Shown here: in pieces, positions 27,223-34,356 of the stretch
How positions within the stretch are numbered: the first letter of the stretch is position 1
Layout: each line of letters begins with the position of its first letter
DNA from: Vibrio nereis NBRC 15637
GTDB lineage: Bacteria > Pseudomonadota > Gammaproteobacteria > Enterobacterales > Vibrionaceae
Reading direction: 5' to 3'
DNA length: 64,000 nucleotides
Assembly (NCBI RefSeq): GCF_001591105.1
Contig: NZ_BCUD01000004.1
Location: 124,001-188,000, forward strand
Made by a program: the position numbers and the translations under genes
Notes under the pieces: model-generated
Told to the model about the DNA's origin: nothing
The model's database searches: none
Seen by the model: only the letters and a program-made list of their open reading frames with translations

Positions 27223-27780
27223 TTACTTTTTACGGCAGTACTCAGCAATTACGTACATAGACTGGCCGCCATTCGCTTTACCAGAAACTAATTTTGGATC
27301 GCTACCAAGGCTGATACCACGAATAACTGTACCTTGTTTGATCACTTGGTTTGTACCTTTAACTGGCAGATCTTTAATTACTGTTACGTCGTCACCTTTT
27401 TTAAGCTCGGTGCCGTTGCAGTCTACAGTCTTATCGTCGTCAGACATGCCAATCATTGCCCAGTTCATTTGCTCTTCTTCCATGTACATCATGTCTAGAG
27501 CATCTTGAGCCCAGTTTTCTGAGTTAAGACGAGTCAGTTGGCGCCATGCAGTGACCTGTACTGCTGGTACTTGGCTCCACATACTGTCGTTTAGGCAACG
27601 CCAGTGGTTAATATCCTGTGGATCTTCAATTTCACCTAAACACTTGTCACATACCATGATTGCGGTATCAACAGTCACGTGGCTGTGAGGTGGAACTGCG
27701 TATGCCGTTAGAGGCGCCTCAGCAGCACATAATTCACATTTAGATTCGCAGCGTTCTAGCATTGTAGCTTCAGAAGACAT
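27223..27780 (-). CDS. yjdM: YjdM/PhnA family zinc-ribbon protein
   Basis: About 185 residues. An N-terminal zinc ribbon has CESKCELC and MVCDKCLGEI. The C-terminal PhnA domain has DCNGTELKKGDDVTVIKDL, VIKQGTVIRGI and the terminal YVIAEYCRKK. The name alkylphosphonate utilisation protein is historical; YjdM is not part of the phosphonate pathway and its function is unsettled. ATG 27780 is preferred over a GTG four codons upstream; neither has a good Shine-Dalgarno sequence. Monocistronic. Confidence 0.92.
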   Translation of the reverse strand: MSSEATMLERCESKCELCAAEAPLTAYAVPPHSHVTVDTAIMVCDKCLGEIEDPQDINHWRCLNDSMWSQVPAVQVTAWRQLTRLNSENWAQDALDMMYMEEEQMNWAMIGMSDDDKTVDCNGTELKKGDDVTVIKDLPVKGTNQVIKQGTVIRGISLGSDPKLVSGKANGGQSMYVIAEYCRKK

Positions 27781-28033
27781 AAAAGGACTCACATTTTATA
27801 GGTGTTAATGAAGGGCGTTATTATGCACTTTATTCGGTAAAAATAAAGAGGTATCCAAGAAAGCGCTGCATTCAGATGCAATATACGCCTCGTGATGACT
27901 ATGAGTTACATTCGTGATACATGACAATAAATCAAACACCTACGCCAGGTTACATTGTAACAATGGCTTTACCTTGTAGTGGTCTATGGCGCATAATTAG
28001 GGCGTTTATAAAACCCAATTAATAGGCACAACA

Positions 28034-29116
28034 TTGGAACTACTTTCTATTGATTTCTTAGGCAAGCCCCTTCGACTCGAAGGATCTATGGCTGGTTGGC
28101 AGCAACTCTTCTGGGGCAACCAATTAGTATCGCAACTTAATGCAGACTCTGAACGAGGAAAGCAGAGCATTCATGAGTTTAGGTTGCTAAATGGAGATGA
28201 AGAGTTGGTTTGTCGTTTAGACATGTCGCTTGAGTGGCAGCCATTTCTCATTGAATATCGAGCAACGCTAAACGATCAGCTTGTCGTAGAAGGTAGCCGA
28301 GATACAAAAGACATAGAAAAACAAGTCCCCTTTAACCCTCCTGAAGCCGAAAAGAAATTTAGTTTAATAGGGCTTGTATCGCTTGGCATGAAGGCGCTAA
28401 AAAGTGCCAAATTAATTAAAGTCGTTCTAGCCTCTGCCAGTTTAGCCGCGTACTCGTGGTTGTTCTCATTCCAGTTTGCATTAGCCTTGCTCGCTTGCCT
28501 AATCTTCCATGAGTATGGCCACGTAAAAGCAATGAAATACTTTGGAATGAAAACCAAAGGCATTTACCTTGTGCCATTCTTAGGTGGTTTGGCACTCAGT
28601 GACGAAAAGATAAACACGCGTTGGCAAGATGTGGTTATCTCTATTATGGGGCCTATGTTCGGTTTCGTGTTGTCGCTCATCCTTGTATTGATTTATTGGA
28701 TGACGGGGGAGGTATTTTTTGCCGGACTTGCCGTTTTTAACGCATTTTTAAATCTGTTTAACTTATTGCCGATATTGCCACTTGATGGCGGGCATGTTCT
28801 TAAGAGTATTAGCTTTTCGATGAACAGTGTTGCCGGGCTTGTGCTTTGCACTGCTGCGGCACTTAGTGGTGTTGCACTCAGCTACTCTCTAGGCTTAACC
28901 CTGTTTGGTTTTTTACTCATTATGGGGACACTAGAAATTGTCCTAGAATGGCGTGGTAGACATCATAGTCATTTACTTCCTTTGGATCGCTATGGGCAAA
29001 TTGTATCAGCCATCTGGTACGTTTCGCTTGTATCTGGCCTGATTGGTATCATCTGGTACTTTGCTGGAACGGGTGATCAGCTACTGCAGCTGCCGTTGAT
29101 GATTTTAGGGACCTAA
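28034..29116 (+). CDS. M50 family (site-2 protease type) membrane metalloprotease
   Basis: 360 residues. A soluble N-terminal ~110 residues precede membrane helices carrying the zinc motif HEYGH (His159-His163) and the second ligand motif LPLDGGHV (Asp251). Both are intact, so proteolytic activity within the membrane is expected. There is no PDZ domain, unlike RseP, so this belongs to another M50 group with unknown substrate. The start is TTG 28034 with a weak TAGG before it; ATG 28088 would shorten it by 18 residues. It stands alone between terminators. Confidence 0.87.
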   Translation: MELLSIDFLGKPLRLEGSMAGWQQLFWGNQLVSQLNADSERGKQSIHEFRLLNGDEELVCRLDMSLEWQPFLIEYRATLNDQLVVEGSRDTKDIEKQVPFNPPEAEKKFSLIGLVSLGMKALKSAKLIKVVLASASLAAYSWLFSFQFALALLACLIFHEYGHVKAMKYFGMKTKGIYLVPFLGGLALSDEKINTRWQDVVISIMGPMFGFVLSLILVLIYWMTGEVFFAGLAVFNAFLNLFNLLPILPLDGGHVLKSISFSMNSVAGLVLCTAAALSGVALSYSLGLTLFGFLLIMGTLEIVLEWRGRHHSHLLPLDRYGQIVSAIWYVSLVSGLIGIIWYFAGTGDQLLQLPLMILGT

Positions 29117-29119
29117 TTG

Positions 29120-29150
29120 ACAGGGAGCCATGTGGCTCCCTGTTTGTTTT
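29120..29150 (+). terminator. Intrinsic terminator after the M50 protease gene
   Basis: ACAGGGAGCCA pairs with TGGCTCCCTGT, followed by TTGTTTTG. The convergent M48 gene ends just beyond. Confidence 0.88.
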
Positions 29151-29164
29151 GTATGGATGAGAAC

Positions 29165-29950
29165 TTACGAACAATTTGGTCGTGTTGCGCCGTAATTTGG
29201 TAATCGACGTATTTCATCCGCTAAATCTTGAATGCGTGTACCGTGAGACGGGTGAGTAGACAAAAGTTCTGGCGGTTGGCTTCCGCCAGACGCTGCTGCC
29301 ATATTTTTCCAGAGACTGATGCTTTCTCTTGGGTCAAACCCTGCCTTAGCCATCAGCTCAAGCCCTACGATATCGGCTTCAGACTCTTGAGTTCGCCCAT
29401 AAGGGAGTAGAACGCCATATTGGACGCCCAAGCCGAGTGCCGCCATAGTGGCACTTTGGTACTGTGCATATTCAGATGAGCCGATAGCAATACTGGTAAT
29501 TTGCATGCCCGCATTGGCAAGTTGTGATTGAGAAAGCCTTTCGTTACTGTGGTCAGCCAAAACGTGTGCGATTTCGTGACCGATCACCGTCGCAAGCTGA
29601 TCTTGATTTTTGGCGACTTTCAACAATCCGGTATATACACCGATTTTACCGCCAGGAAGCGCAAACGCGTTCACTTGGTCGTCGTCAAATACAACAACTT
29701 CCCATTCGCTAAAGCCTTTTTTAGGAACATAACGCGTAACGTTGTTCGCAACGCACTGAACATAAGCATTTGTTTTTGAGTCAGTGCTGACGTTTTGCTG
29801 CTTTTTCATTTGTTCGAAAGATTGTGCGCCCAAGCTGTTCATATCTTGGTCGGAAAACAGCAATAATTGATTACGGCCCGTAGGCGACGAGCTACATGCA
29901 GCCATGCCAATTGTTGCCGCTAATACGCTCACCTTTAGCCAATTACGCAT
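29165..29950 (-). CDS. M48 family metallopeptidase, predicted lipoprotein (LoiP/YcaL-like)
   Basis: About 261 residues. The N-terminus is a lipoprotein signal with lipobox GMAAC (Cys19), so it should be anchored in the outer or inner membrane facing the periplasm. The zinc site HEIAH is at 125-129 and the third ligand region is ESEADIVGLELMAKAGFDP. The conserved late HPSHGTRI is also present. Such enzymes act in envelope protein quality control. ATG 29950 has GGAG before it and is preferred over an ATG four codons upstream. Confidence 0.92.
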   Translation of the reverse strand: MRNWLKVSVLAATIGMAACSSSPTGRNQLLLFSDQDMNSLGAQSFEQMKKQQNVSTDSKTNAYVQCVANNVTRYVPKKGFSEWEVVVFDDDQVNAFALPGGKIGVYTGLLKVAKNQDQLATVIGHEIAHVLADHSNERLSQSQLANAGMQITSIAIGSSEYAQYQSATMAALGLGVQYGVLLPYGRTQESEADIVGLELMAKAGFDPRESISLWKNMAAASGGSQPPELLSTHPSHGTRIQDLADEIRRLPNYGATRPNCS

Positions 29951-30034
29951 CGAATTCTCCATTTCATAGTCTATATTTTTCTAATCATAGCATTAGGTTA
30001 CAATGCATTGTATTTAAACATTTGGGAAATCAGT

Positions 30035-30481
30035 ATGGCAATCTGGAAACGCACAATAGATTTAGAACGTCTAAATGCGACATCTAAAAACACTTTGATA
30101 GAGCACTTAAATATTATTTATACCAACGTTGGTGACGATTTTATTGAAGCGAAGATGCCTGTTTGCTCTTTCACTCACCAACCTTTAGGTATGCTTCATG
30201 GTGGGGCATCCGTCGTTCTTGCAGAAACGCTTGGCTCAGTCGCGGCTAATTTTTGTGTGAATGAAGATTCGTTCTGCGTAGGCTTAGACATTAATGCGAA
30301 CCATATTCGCTCAATGCGAGAGGGAAAAGTCATCGGCAGAGCAAGCCCGATCCATTTGGGCGTTTCTACTCAGGTATGGCAAATCAATATTACTGATGAG
30401 CGAGAGAGGCTGGTCTGCAGCAGCCGTTTGACCATTGCCGTTCAAAAAAAACGAAACACAAAACAAGCGCTTAAGGCCTAA
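30035..30481 (+). CDS. Hotdog-fold acyl-CoA thioesterase (YdiI/MenI/EntH group)
   Basis: About 148 residues. The start MAIWKRTIDLERLNATSKN is close to YdiI-type proteins, and LHGGASVVLAETLGS carries the catalytic glutamate of this hotdog group. It hydrolyses acyl- or aryl-CoA or holo-ACP thioesters; in E. coli relatives serve menaquinone (DHNA-CoA) or enterobactin synthesis. No menaquinone gene is adjacent, so the substrate is open. An upstream start at 30008 is less likely. A DUF3389 gene begins 3 bases after the stop. Confidence 0.88.
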   Translation: MAIWKRTIDLERLNATSKNTLIEHLNIIYTNVGDDFIEAKMPVCSFTHQPLGMLHGGASVVLAETLGSVAANFCVNEDSFCVGLDINANHIRSMREGKVIGRASPIHLGVSTQVWQINITDERERLVCSSRLTIAVQKKRNTKQALKA

Positions 30482-30484
30482 ACG

Positions 30485-30718
30485 ATGGTTGTAGAATTTA
30501 AAAGCGGAAAAATCATTATTACCCCACATGAAGTAGTCATCAAGTTCGTAGGGGAACATATGATTACATTGCAAGCGCAAACGGATGCTATTCAACTTAT
30601 TGGCCGAGGAGCTAATGTGATAGCGGCCAATGGCAGCGAAACCAAGTGGTCAATTAAGCTCGATAATGAAGCACAATTGCGCGAAGTCGCAGCAGAAATG
30701 GGCTGTGAAGTAGAATAA
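30485..30718 (+). CDS. DUF3389 family small protein
   Basis: 77 residues, soluble, mixed beta-strand character. It follows the thioesterase gene after 3 bases and is surely co-transcribed with it. The pattern VEFKSGKIIITPHEVVIKF with IQLIGRGANVI and a WSIKLDNE segment matches what I recall of DUF3389, a Vibrio-centred family with no known function. Length is as expected. Nothing suggests a catalytic role. Confidence 0.72.
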   Translation: MVVEFKSGKIIITPHEVVIKFVGEHMITLQAQTDAIQLIGRGANVIAANGSETKWSIKLDNEAQLREVAAEMGCEVE

Positions 30719-30795
30719 ATATGCCGAGAGCTTGATTCTTTGAGTTAAATGGGGAAAATCCTCTCTTAGGTTTAAGTAGTGAGGTTTCCCCCTTT

Positions 30796-32487
30796 ATGAG
30801 TAGTCCCCGCCTTAGAGTCCAGTTTGAGACCTTGTTCGAACATTACAAGGGTCAAGACTGTGGCATCCAACTTGATGAAATTACAGAAATTCTATTTTGT
30901 ACTAGGCGTAACGCGCGTATCGTACTCAACAAAATGGAAGAAGAAGGTTGGATTGAATGGCATCCCGCACCAGGGCGTGGAAAGCTTTCCCAGCTTATAT
31001 TCAAACGCAGTCGTTCAGATGTGAGCGAAAATCTAGCGAGGCGTTACCTAGAAGAAGGCAAAATCGGCCAGGCGTTAAAAGTACTCGATCAAGATACATC
31101 GAAACTTGCACAAGTTGTGGAAAGTTACCTCGGAGTCCAACAACGAGAAGGTCTCCAAGTTATTCGTCTGCCTTACTACCGACCACTGACTAACTTAAAC
31201 CCCCGAGCACAAGTAAGGCGCTCTGAGCAGCATATCATCAGCCAAATTTTTAGTGGTTTGACTCGTTTGGACGAAAAAGAGGAGTTACAACCCGATCTGG
31301 CTCATACATGGGAAAGAGTCACTCCCACTCATTGGAAGTTTTATATACGTCCAAGCGTTCGTTTTCATAATGGCGATCTCCTCACGACCGAAACTGTAAT
31401 TGAATCACTCATTTCATTAAAAAATAAACAGCTATTTTCTCATATCGAAGATGTCACTACATCGGAGAAATTGTTGGTTGATATCACGCTAACTAGGCCA
31501 GATTACCGCTTACCACTGTTACTTGCAGAATCTTGTGCAAAAATACTCTTACCAGAGAGTGCAAGAGGAGACGACTACGACATGTTTCCGATTGGCACAG
31601 GTCCTTATCGAGTGACAAAAAATGATGAGAAACGCTTAATTCTACAAGCATTTGATGTTTATTTTGGTTTTAGAGCACTGTTGGATAGCGTAGAAATTTG
31701 GGTCATTGATGATGTTCACTCATCAATGGTATTTCCTAGTTTAACCAATCCAATCAAACCCAAAACAGGCACATTCAGTGATGAAGTGGAGTTAGACCCA
31801 GGCTGTACTTTCTTACTCCTCAATCGAAAAAGTGGGCTAGCGAAATCAGAAGATTGGGCGAACTACTTTAGTCAGCGATTAGCATCTTTAAACTTGTTCC
31901 AGCAACTCCCTCAACAGAAAGTGATTGATTTGGGTGTTTTGCCTGCTCATGGGTTAAAGCCGGGCTGGTACCACCATACCCGAAGCGGACATTACTGTTC
32001 ACCTCCGTCGTATCGAAAAGTCACCATTGCTTATCATGCTCAGCACCCTATGTTTCCAACCTTGGTCAAGTGTATTGAAACACTGTTAAAGCAAGACCAG
32101 CTGGACGTTGAGTTTGTTAAATATGACATTGTCGCCCCAGATGTTGAAGATATCGATATTTGGGTGAAACCTATGGGCATCTCAAGTAATAGGGAAGATG
32201 CACTGGCTGGGTGGTTACTAAATTACAGTGATATTTCTCAACTGAGTGATGCAGGTGACTTCAAGTTTTGGTGCGAGATTGTTGAAAAGTGGCAATCTGA
32301 AGAGCATACAAAGTTCCCTGCAAAAATACTTGGAGAGTCCTTGGTTGAGAAAAAACAAATCATACCCATGTTTCATTGCTGGTTGGGTGTCAGCAAAGAT
32401 CAATGTGGGGAGTTACAGAATGCACAATGCAATGCACTTGGCTGGTTCGATTTTAGTCAAGTTTGGGTCAAACCCAAAGCACAATAA
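30796..32487 (+). CDS. sgrR: SgrR family transcriptional regulator
   Basis: 563 residues. An N-terminal DNA-binding domain (about residues 1-115: SSPRLRVQFETLFEHY, CTRRNARIVLNKMEEEGWIE, WHPAPGRGKLS) is joined to a solute-binding-protein-like domain (LPYYRPLTNLNPRAQVRRSE, FYIRPSVRFHNGDLLTTETV). In E. coli SgrR activates the sRNA SgrS under glucose-phosphate stress. Here the gene is not divergent from an SgrS-like locus and no setA is adjacent, so its target may differ. Family assignment is firm, the regulon is not. Confidence 0.9.
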   Translation: MSSPRLRVQFETLFEHYKGQDCGIQLDEITEILFCTRRNARIVLNKMEEEGWIEWHPAPGRGKLSQLIFKRSRSDVSENLARRYLEEGKIGQALKVLDQDTSKLAQVVESYLGVQQREGLQVIRLPYYRPLTNLNPRAQVRRSEQHIISQIFSGLTRLDEKEELQPDLAHTWERVTPTHWKFYIRPSVRFHNGDLLTTETVIESLISLKNKQLFSHIEDVTTSEKLLVDITLTRPDYRLPLLLAESCAKILLPESARGDDYDMFPIGTGPYRVTKNDEKRLILQAFDVYFGFRALLDSVEIWVIDDVHSSMVFPSLTNPIKPKTGTFSDEVELDPGCTFLLLNRKSGLAKSEDWANYFSQRLASLNLFQQLPQQKVIDLGVLPAHGLKPGWYHHTRSGHYCSPPSYRKVTIAYHAQHPMFPTLVKCIETLLKQDQLDVEFVKYDIVAPDVEDIDIWVKPMGISSNREDALAGWLLNYSDISQLSDAGDFKFWCEIVEKWQSEEHTKFPAKILGESLVEKKQIIPMFHCWLGVSKDQCGELQNAQCNALGWFDFSQVWVKPKAQ

Positions 32488-32500
32488 CCGTGGGGGATAC

Positions 32501-32752
32501 GTGGCAAAACCAAATAAAAAACAACCCTCTAAAACCGTCGATATTTACTGTATTAAATGTAAGACAAAATTGTTTAAGTATCGAAAAGGAGGTAAAGGGG
32601 CATTAGTAAAGTGCTTTAAAGAAAGAATAGTAGAAGATTACACACTCACGCCGTGTCACTGTCCTGCCTGTAATACTGAATTCGCGAGGGATACTCTGAT
32701 TCGAGGCACACCTGCTTTCAAGATGATAGGCGGTAAAGTCATGATGAAATAG
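32501..32752 (+). CDS. Small zinc-ribbon protein
   Basis: 83 residues from GTG 32501, with GGGGG five bases before it. Two cysteine pairs, IYCIKCKTK and CHCPACNTEF, are spaced like a zinc ribbon, and the rest is lysine-rich. It begins 13 bases after the sgrR stop and is probably in the same transcript. The same frame stays open upstream inside sgrR, but that part is an overlap artefact. I do not recognise a named family; nucleic-acid or protein binding is only a possibility. Confidence 0.72.
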   Translation: MAKPNKKQPSKTVDIYCIKCKTKLFKYRKGGKGALVKCFKERIVEDYTLTPCHCPACNTEFARDTLIRGTPAFKMIGGKVMMK

Positions 32753-32956
32753 CACTTTCAAAAACCTCAGTTAATTATAACTTTGTAAGTAAATTTTTTT
32801 GTGAAAGTTTGATTAAAACAGGCCTTAAGGTATCGGATTTGATCTGAGTCGATAAAAATCGTAAAAAACTCTTTAACGTCTATCTTTGCACTATAAACCT
32901 GTTAGAATAACCGCAGTTTCAGTTCGGTTTTTCCAACATTTCTAAAGAGGGTCGTC

Positions 32957-33034
32957 ATGGAGTTAGCACTAATCGTCGCTTTTATCGTTGCAGCAGCAGT
33001 AATGGTTAAAAAAGAGATGGTAAGCTCAAAATAA
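32957..33034 (+). CDS. Predicted 25-residue membrane peptide
   Basis: ATG 32957 with AAAGAGGG a few bases before it opens 25 codons ending TAA. The peptide (MELALIVAFIVAAAVMVKKE and a short tail) is one hydrophobic helix with a positive C-terminal end, a typical small membrane-protein shape. It stands alone with 200 bases of upstream sequence and two hairpins downstream, the second a strong terminator. No family recognised and translation is unproven. Confidence 0.55.
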   Translation: MELALIVAFIVAAAVMVKKEMVSSK

Positions 33035-33409
33035 GCACTCATTCATCCCATTTTTCTTTTCCTTTCGATGAATGAAGTGCAAAAAGTCAGTTAATAAGGT
33101 GACTTTTGTACAAAGCCCCTCACGATGTTGAGGGGCTTTTTTGTTTGGCTGGTCTGAATAATTCTAAAAATCCGCTTTTTCTTTAATCGCTATAAACAAT
33201 CGCATATCCAAATCATTAGCTAATGTGCAAATCTAGCAATAAATTAAACTCATAAACCTTATACTTAACTGAGCAGTATCATCCAATTCATAGTGTTCAT
33301 CGCTAGGGTTGTGATTAACCAAGCAGTGATTAATCTATTTAGATTCAATGATGTATATGCTTAAATGCATTAGCTCTCATCTCAGACGTGTTGTAGAAGG
33401 ATAAATAGT
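33035..33409. other. Gene-free stretch with two hairpins and a LysR promoter region
   Basis: Contains an AAAAGTCA/TGACTTTT hairpin near 33082-33108, the terminator at 33112-33145, and an AT-rich region before the LysR gene. In that region GTGATTAACC (33311-33320) and GTGATTAATC (33326-33335) form a direct repeat, a possible regulator binding site. No further open frame of note. Confidence 0.5.
33112..33145 (+). terminator. Intrinsic terminator downstream of the 25-residue peptide
   Basis: AAGCCCCTCA (33113-33122) pairs with TGAGGGGCTT (33129-33138), followed by a T-run. Confidence 0.92.
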
Positions 33410-34309
33410 GTGCAAAGCCCAATAACATTAGAAGCGTTACATATTCTGGATGCAATTGATCGACGTGGCAGTTTTGCCTCTGCTGCGAATGAACTAGATC
33501 GAGCACCGTCGTCGTTAAGCTACCAAATACAAAAGCTTGAGCAAGACCTAGACATCATGATCTTTGATCGCTCTGGTCATAAAGCGAACTTTACAGATGC
33601 GGGCAAATTAATTTTGGAGCGGGGACGAACAATACTTTCTGCAACCCAAAAGCTTGTTAATGACGCCAGTTTGCTTGCGAATGGTTGGGAACTGGATATC
33701 ACACTCGCGTTTGATGGCATCATTCCAGTGGAGAATTTTTTCTCGATGGTAGATGAACTGGGTAAAGTGAGTTCGACACGGGTTAAGTTGCAAGAAGAAA
33801 TTCTGGCTGGCTGTTGGGAGTCATTAAATGACGGTCGTGCTGATCTTTTGATTTGTCCCAAGATGGATATATTGCCACACGATGTAAAGTCTCAAACCAT
33901 TGGAAGTATGGAGATGATTTGGGTTGCCGCTTCAGAGCATTATGTCCATAAACGCTCGGGTGAGTTCAATGAGGAGGCGCGAGAAAAGTATCGAATGATT
34001 GCAATCGCGGATACTGCGCGCGAGCAGCCGCCTATTAGTGTCAATGTTACCCAAAAGCAGCCTAGATTAACGGTAACCAATTTTGCTGCTAAGGTTTCGG
34101 CGCTAGAGAGAGGGCTAGGTATTGGTACGTTGCCTAAAGATTTGGCAGAAGAGTTGATCGAGAAAGGAAGTATTAAGAAAATTGCCGGGACAGAGCCACA
34201 ACCTATAGAAGTCATTCTAGCCTGGAAAAGAAACAAGATAGGTGAAGCGAAATCTTGGTGTATTCAATATCTTCAAAAAAACTTCAAACACGCGACCAAA
34301 GTGCAATGA
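33410..34309 (+). CDS. LysR family transcriptional regulator
   Basis: 299 residues. The helix-turn-helix reads LHILDAIDRRGSFASAANEL with PSSLSYQIQKLEQDL, and the effector-binding domain fills the rest. It starts at GTG 33410, with AGAAGG about ten bases before. It is not divergent from another gene: upstream lies a small peptide gene and downstream the convergent pat gene. Its target is therefore unknown. A direct repeat 75-100 bases upstream may be an autoregulatory site. Confidence 0.9.
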   Translation: MQSPITLEALHILDAIDRRGSFASAANELDRAPSSLSYQIQKLEQDLDIMIFDRSGHKANFTDAGKLILERGRTILSATQKLVNDASLLANGWELDITLAFDGIIPVENFFSMVDELGKVSSTRVKLQEEILAGCWESLNDGRADLLICPKMDILPHDVKSQTIGSMEMIWVAASEHYVHKRSGEFNEEAREKYRMIAIADTAREQPPISVNVTQKQPRLTVTNFAAKVSALERGLGIGTLPKDLAEELIEKGSIKKIAGTEPQPIEVILAWKRNKIGEAKSWCIQYLQKNFKHATKVQ

Positions 34310-34315
34310 TTGAGT

Positions 34316-34343
34316 AGGTGGGTCGTTACCGGCCCACCCACCT
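34316..34343. terminator. Possible terminator hairpin between convergent LysR and pat genes
   Basis: AGGTGGG (34316-34322) can pair with CCCACCT (34337-34343). The following T-run is short, so termination is only likely. Confidence 0.4.
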
Positions 34344-34356
34344 CTTTATCGTGTTT

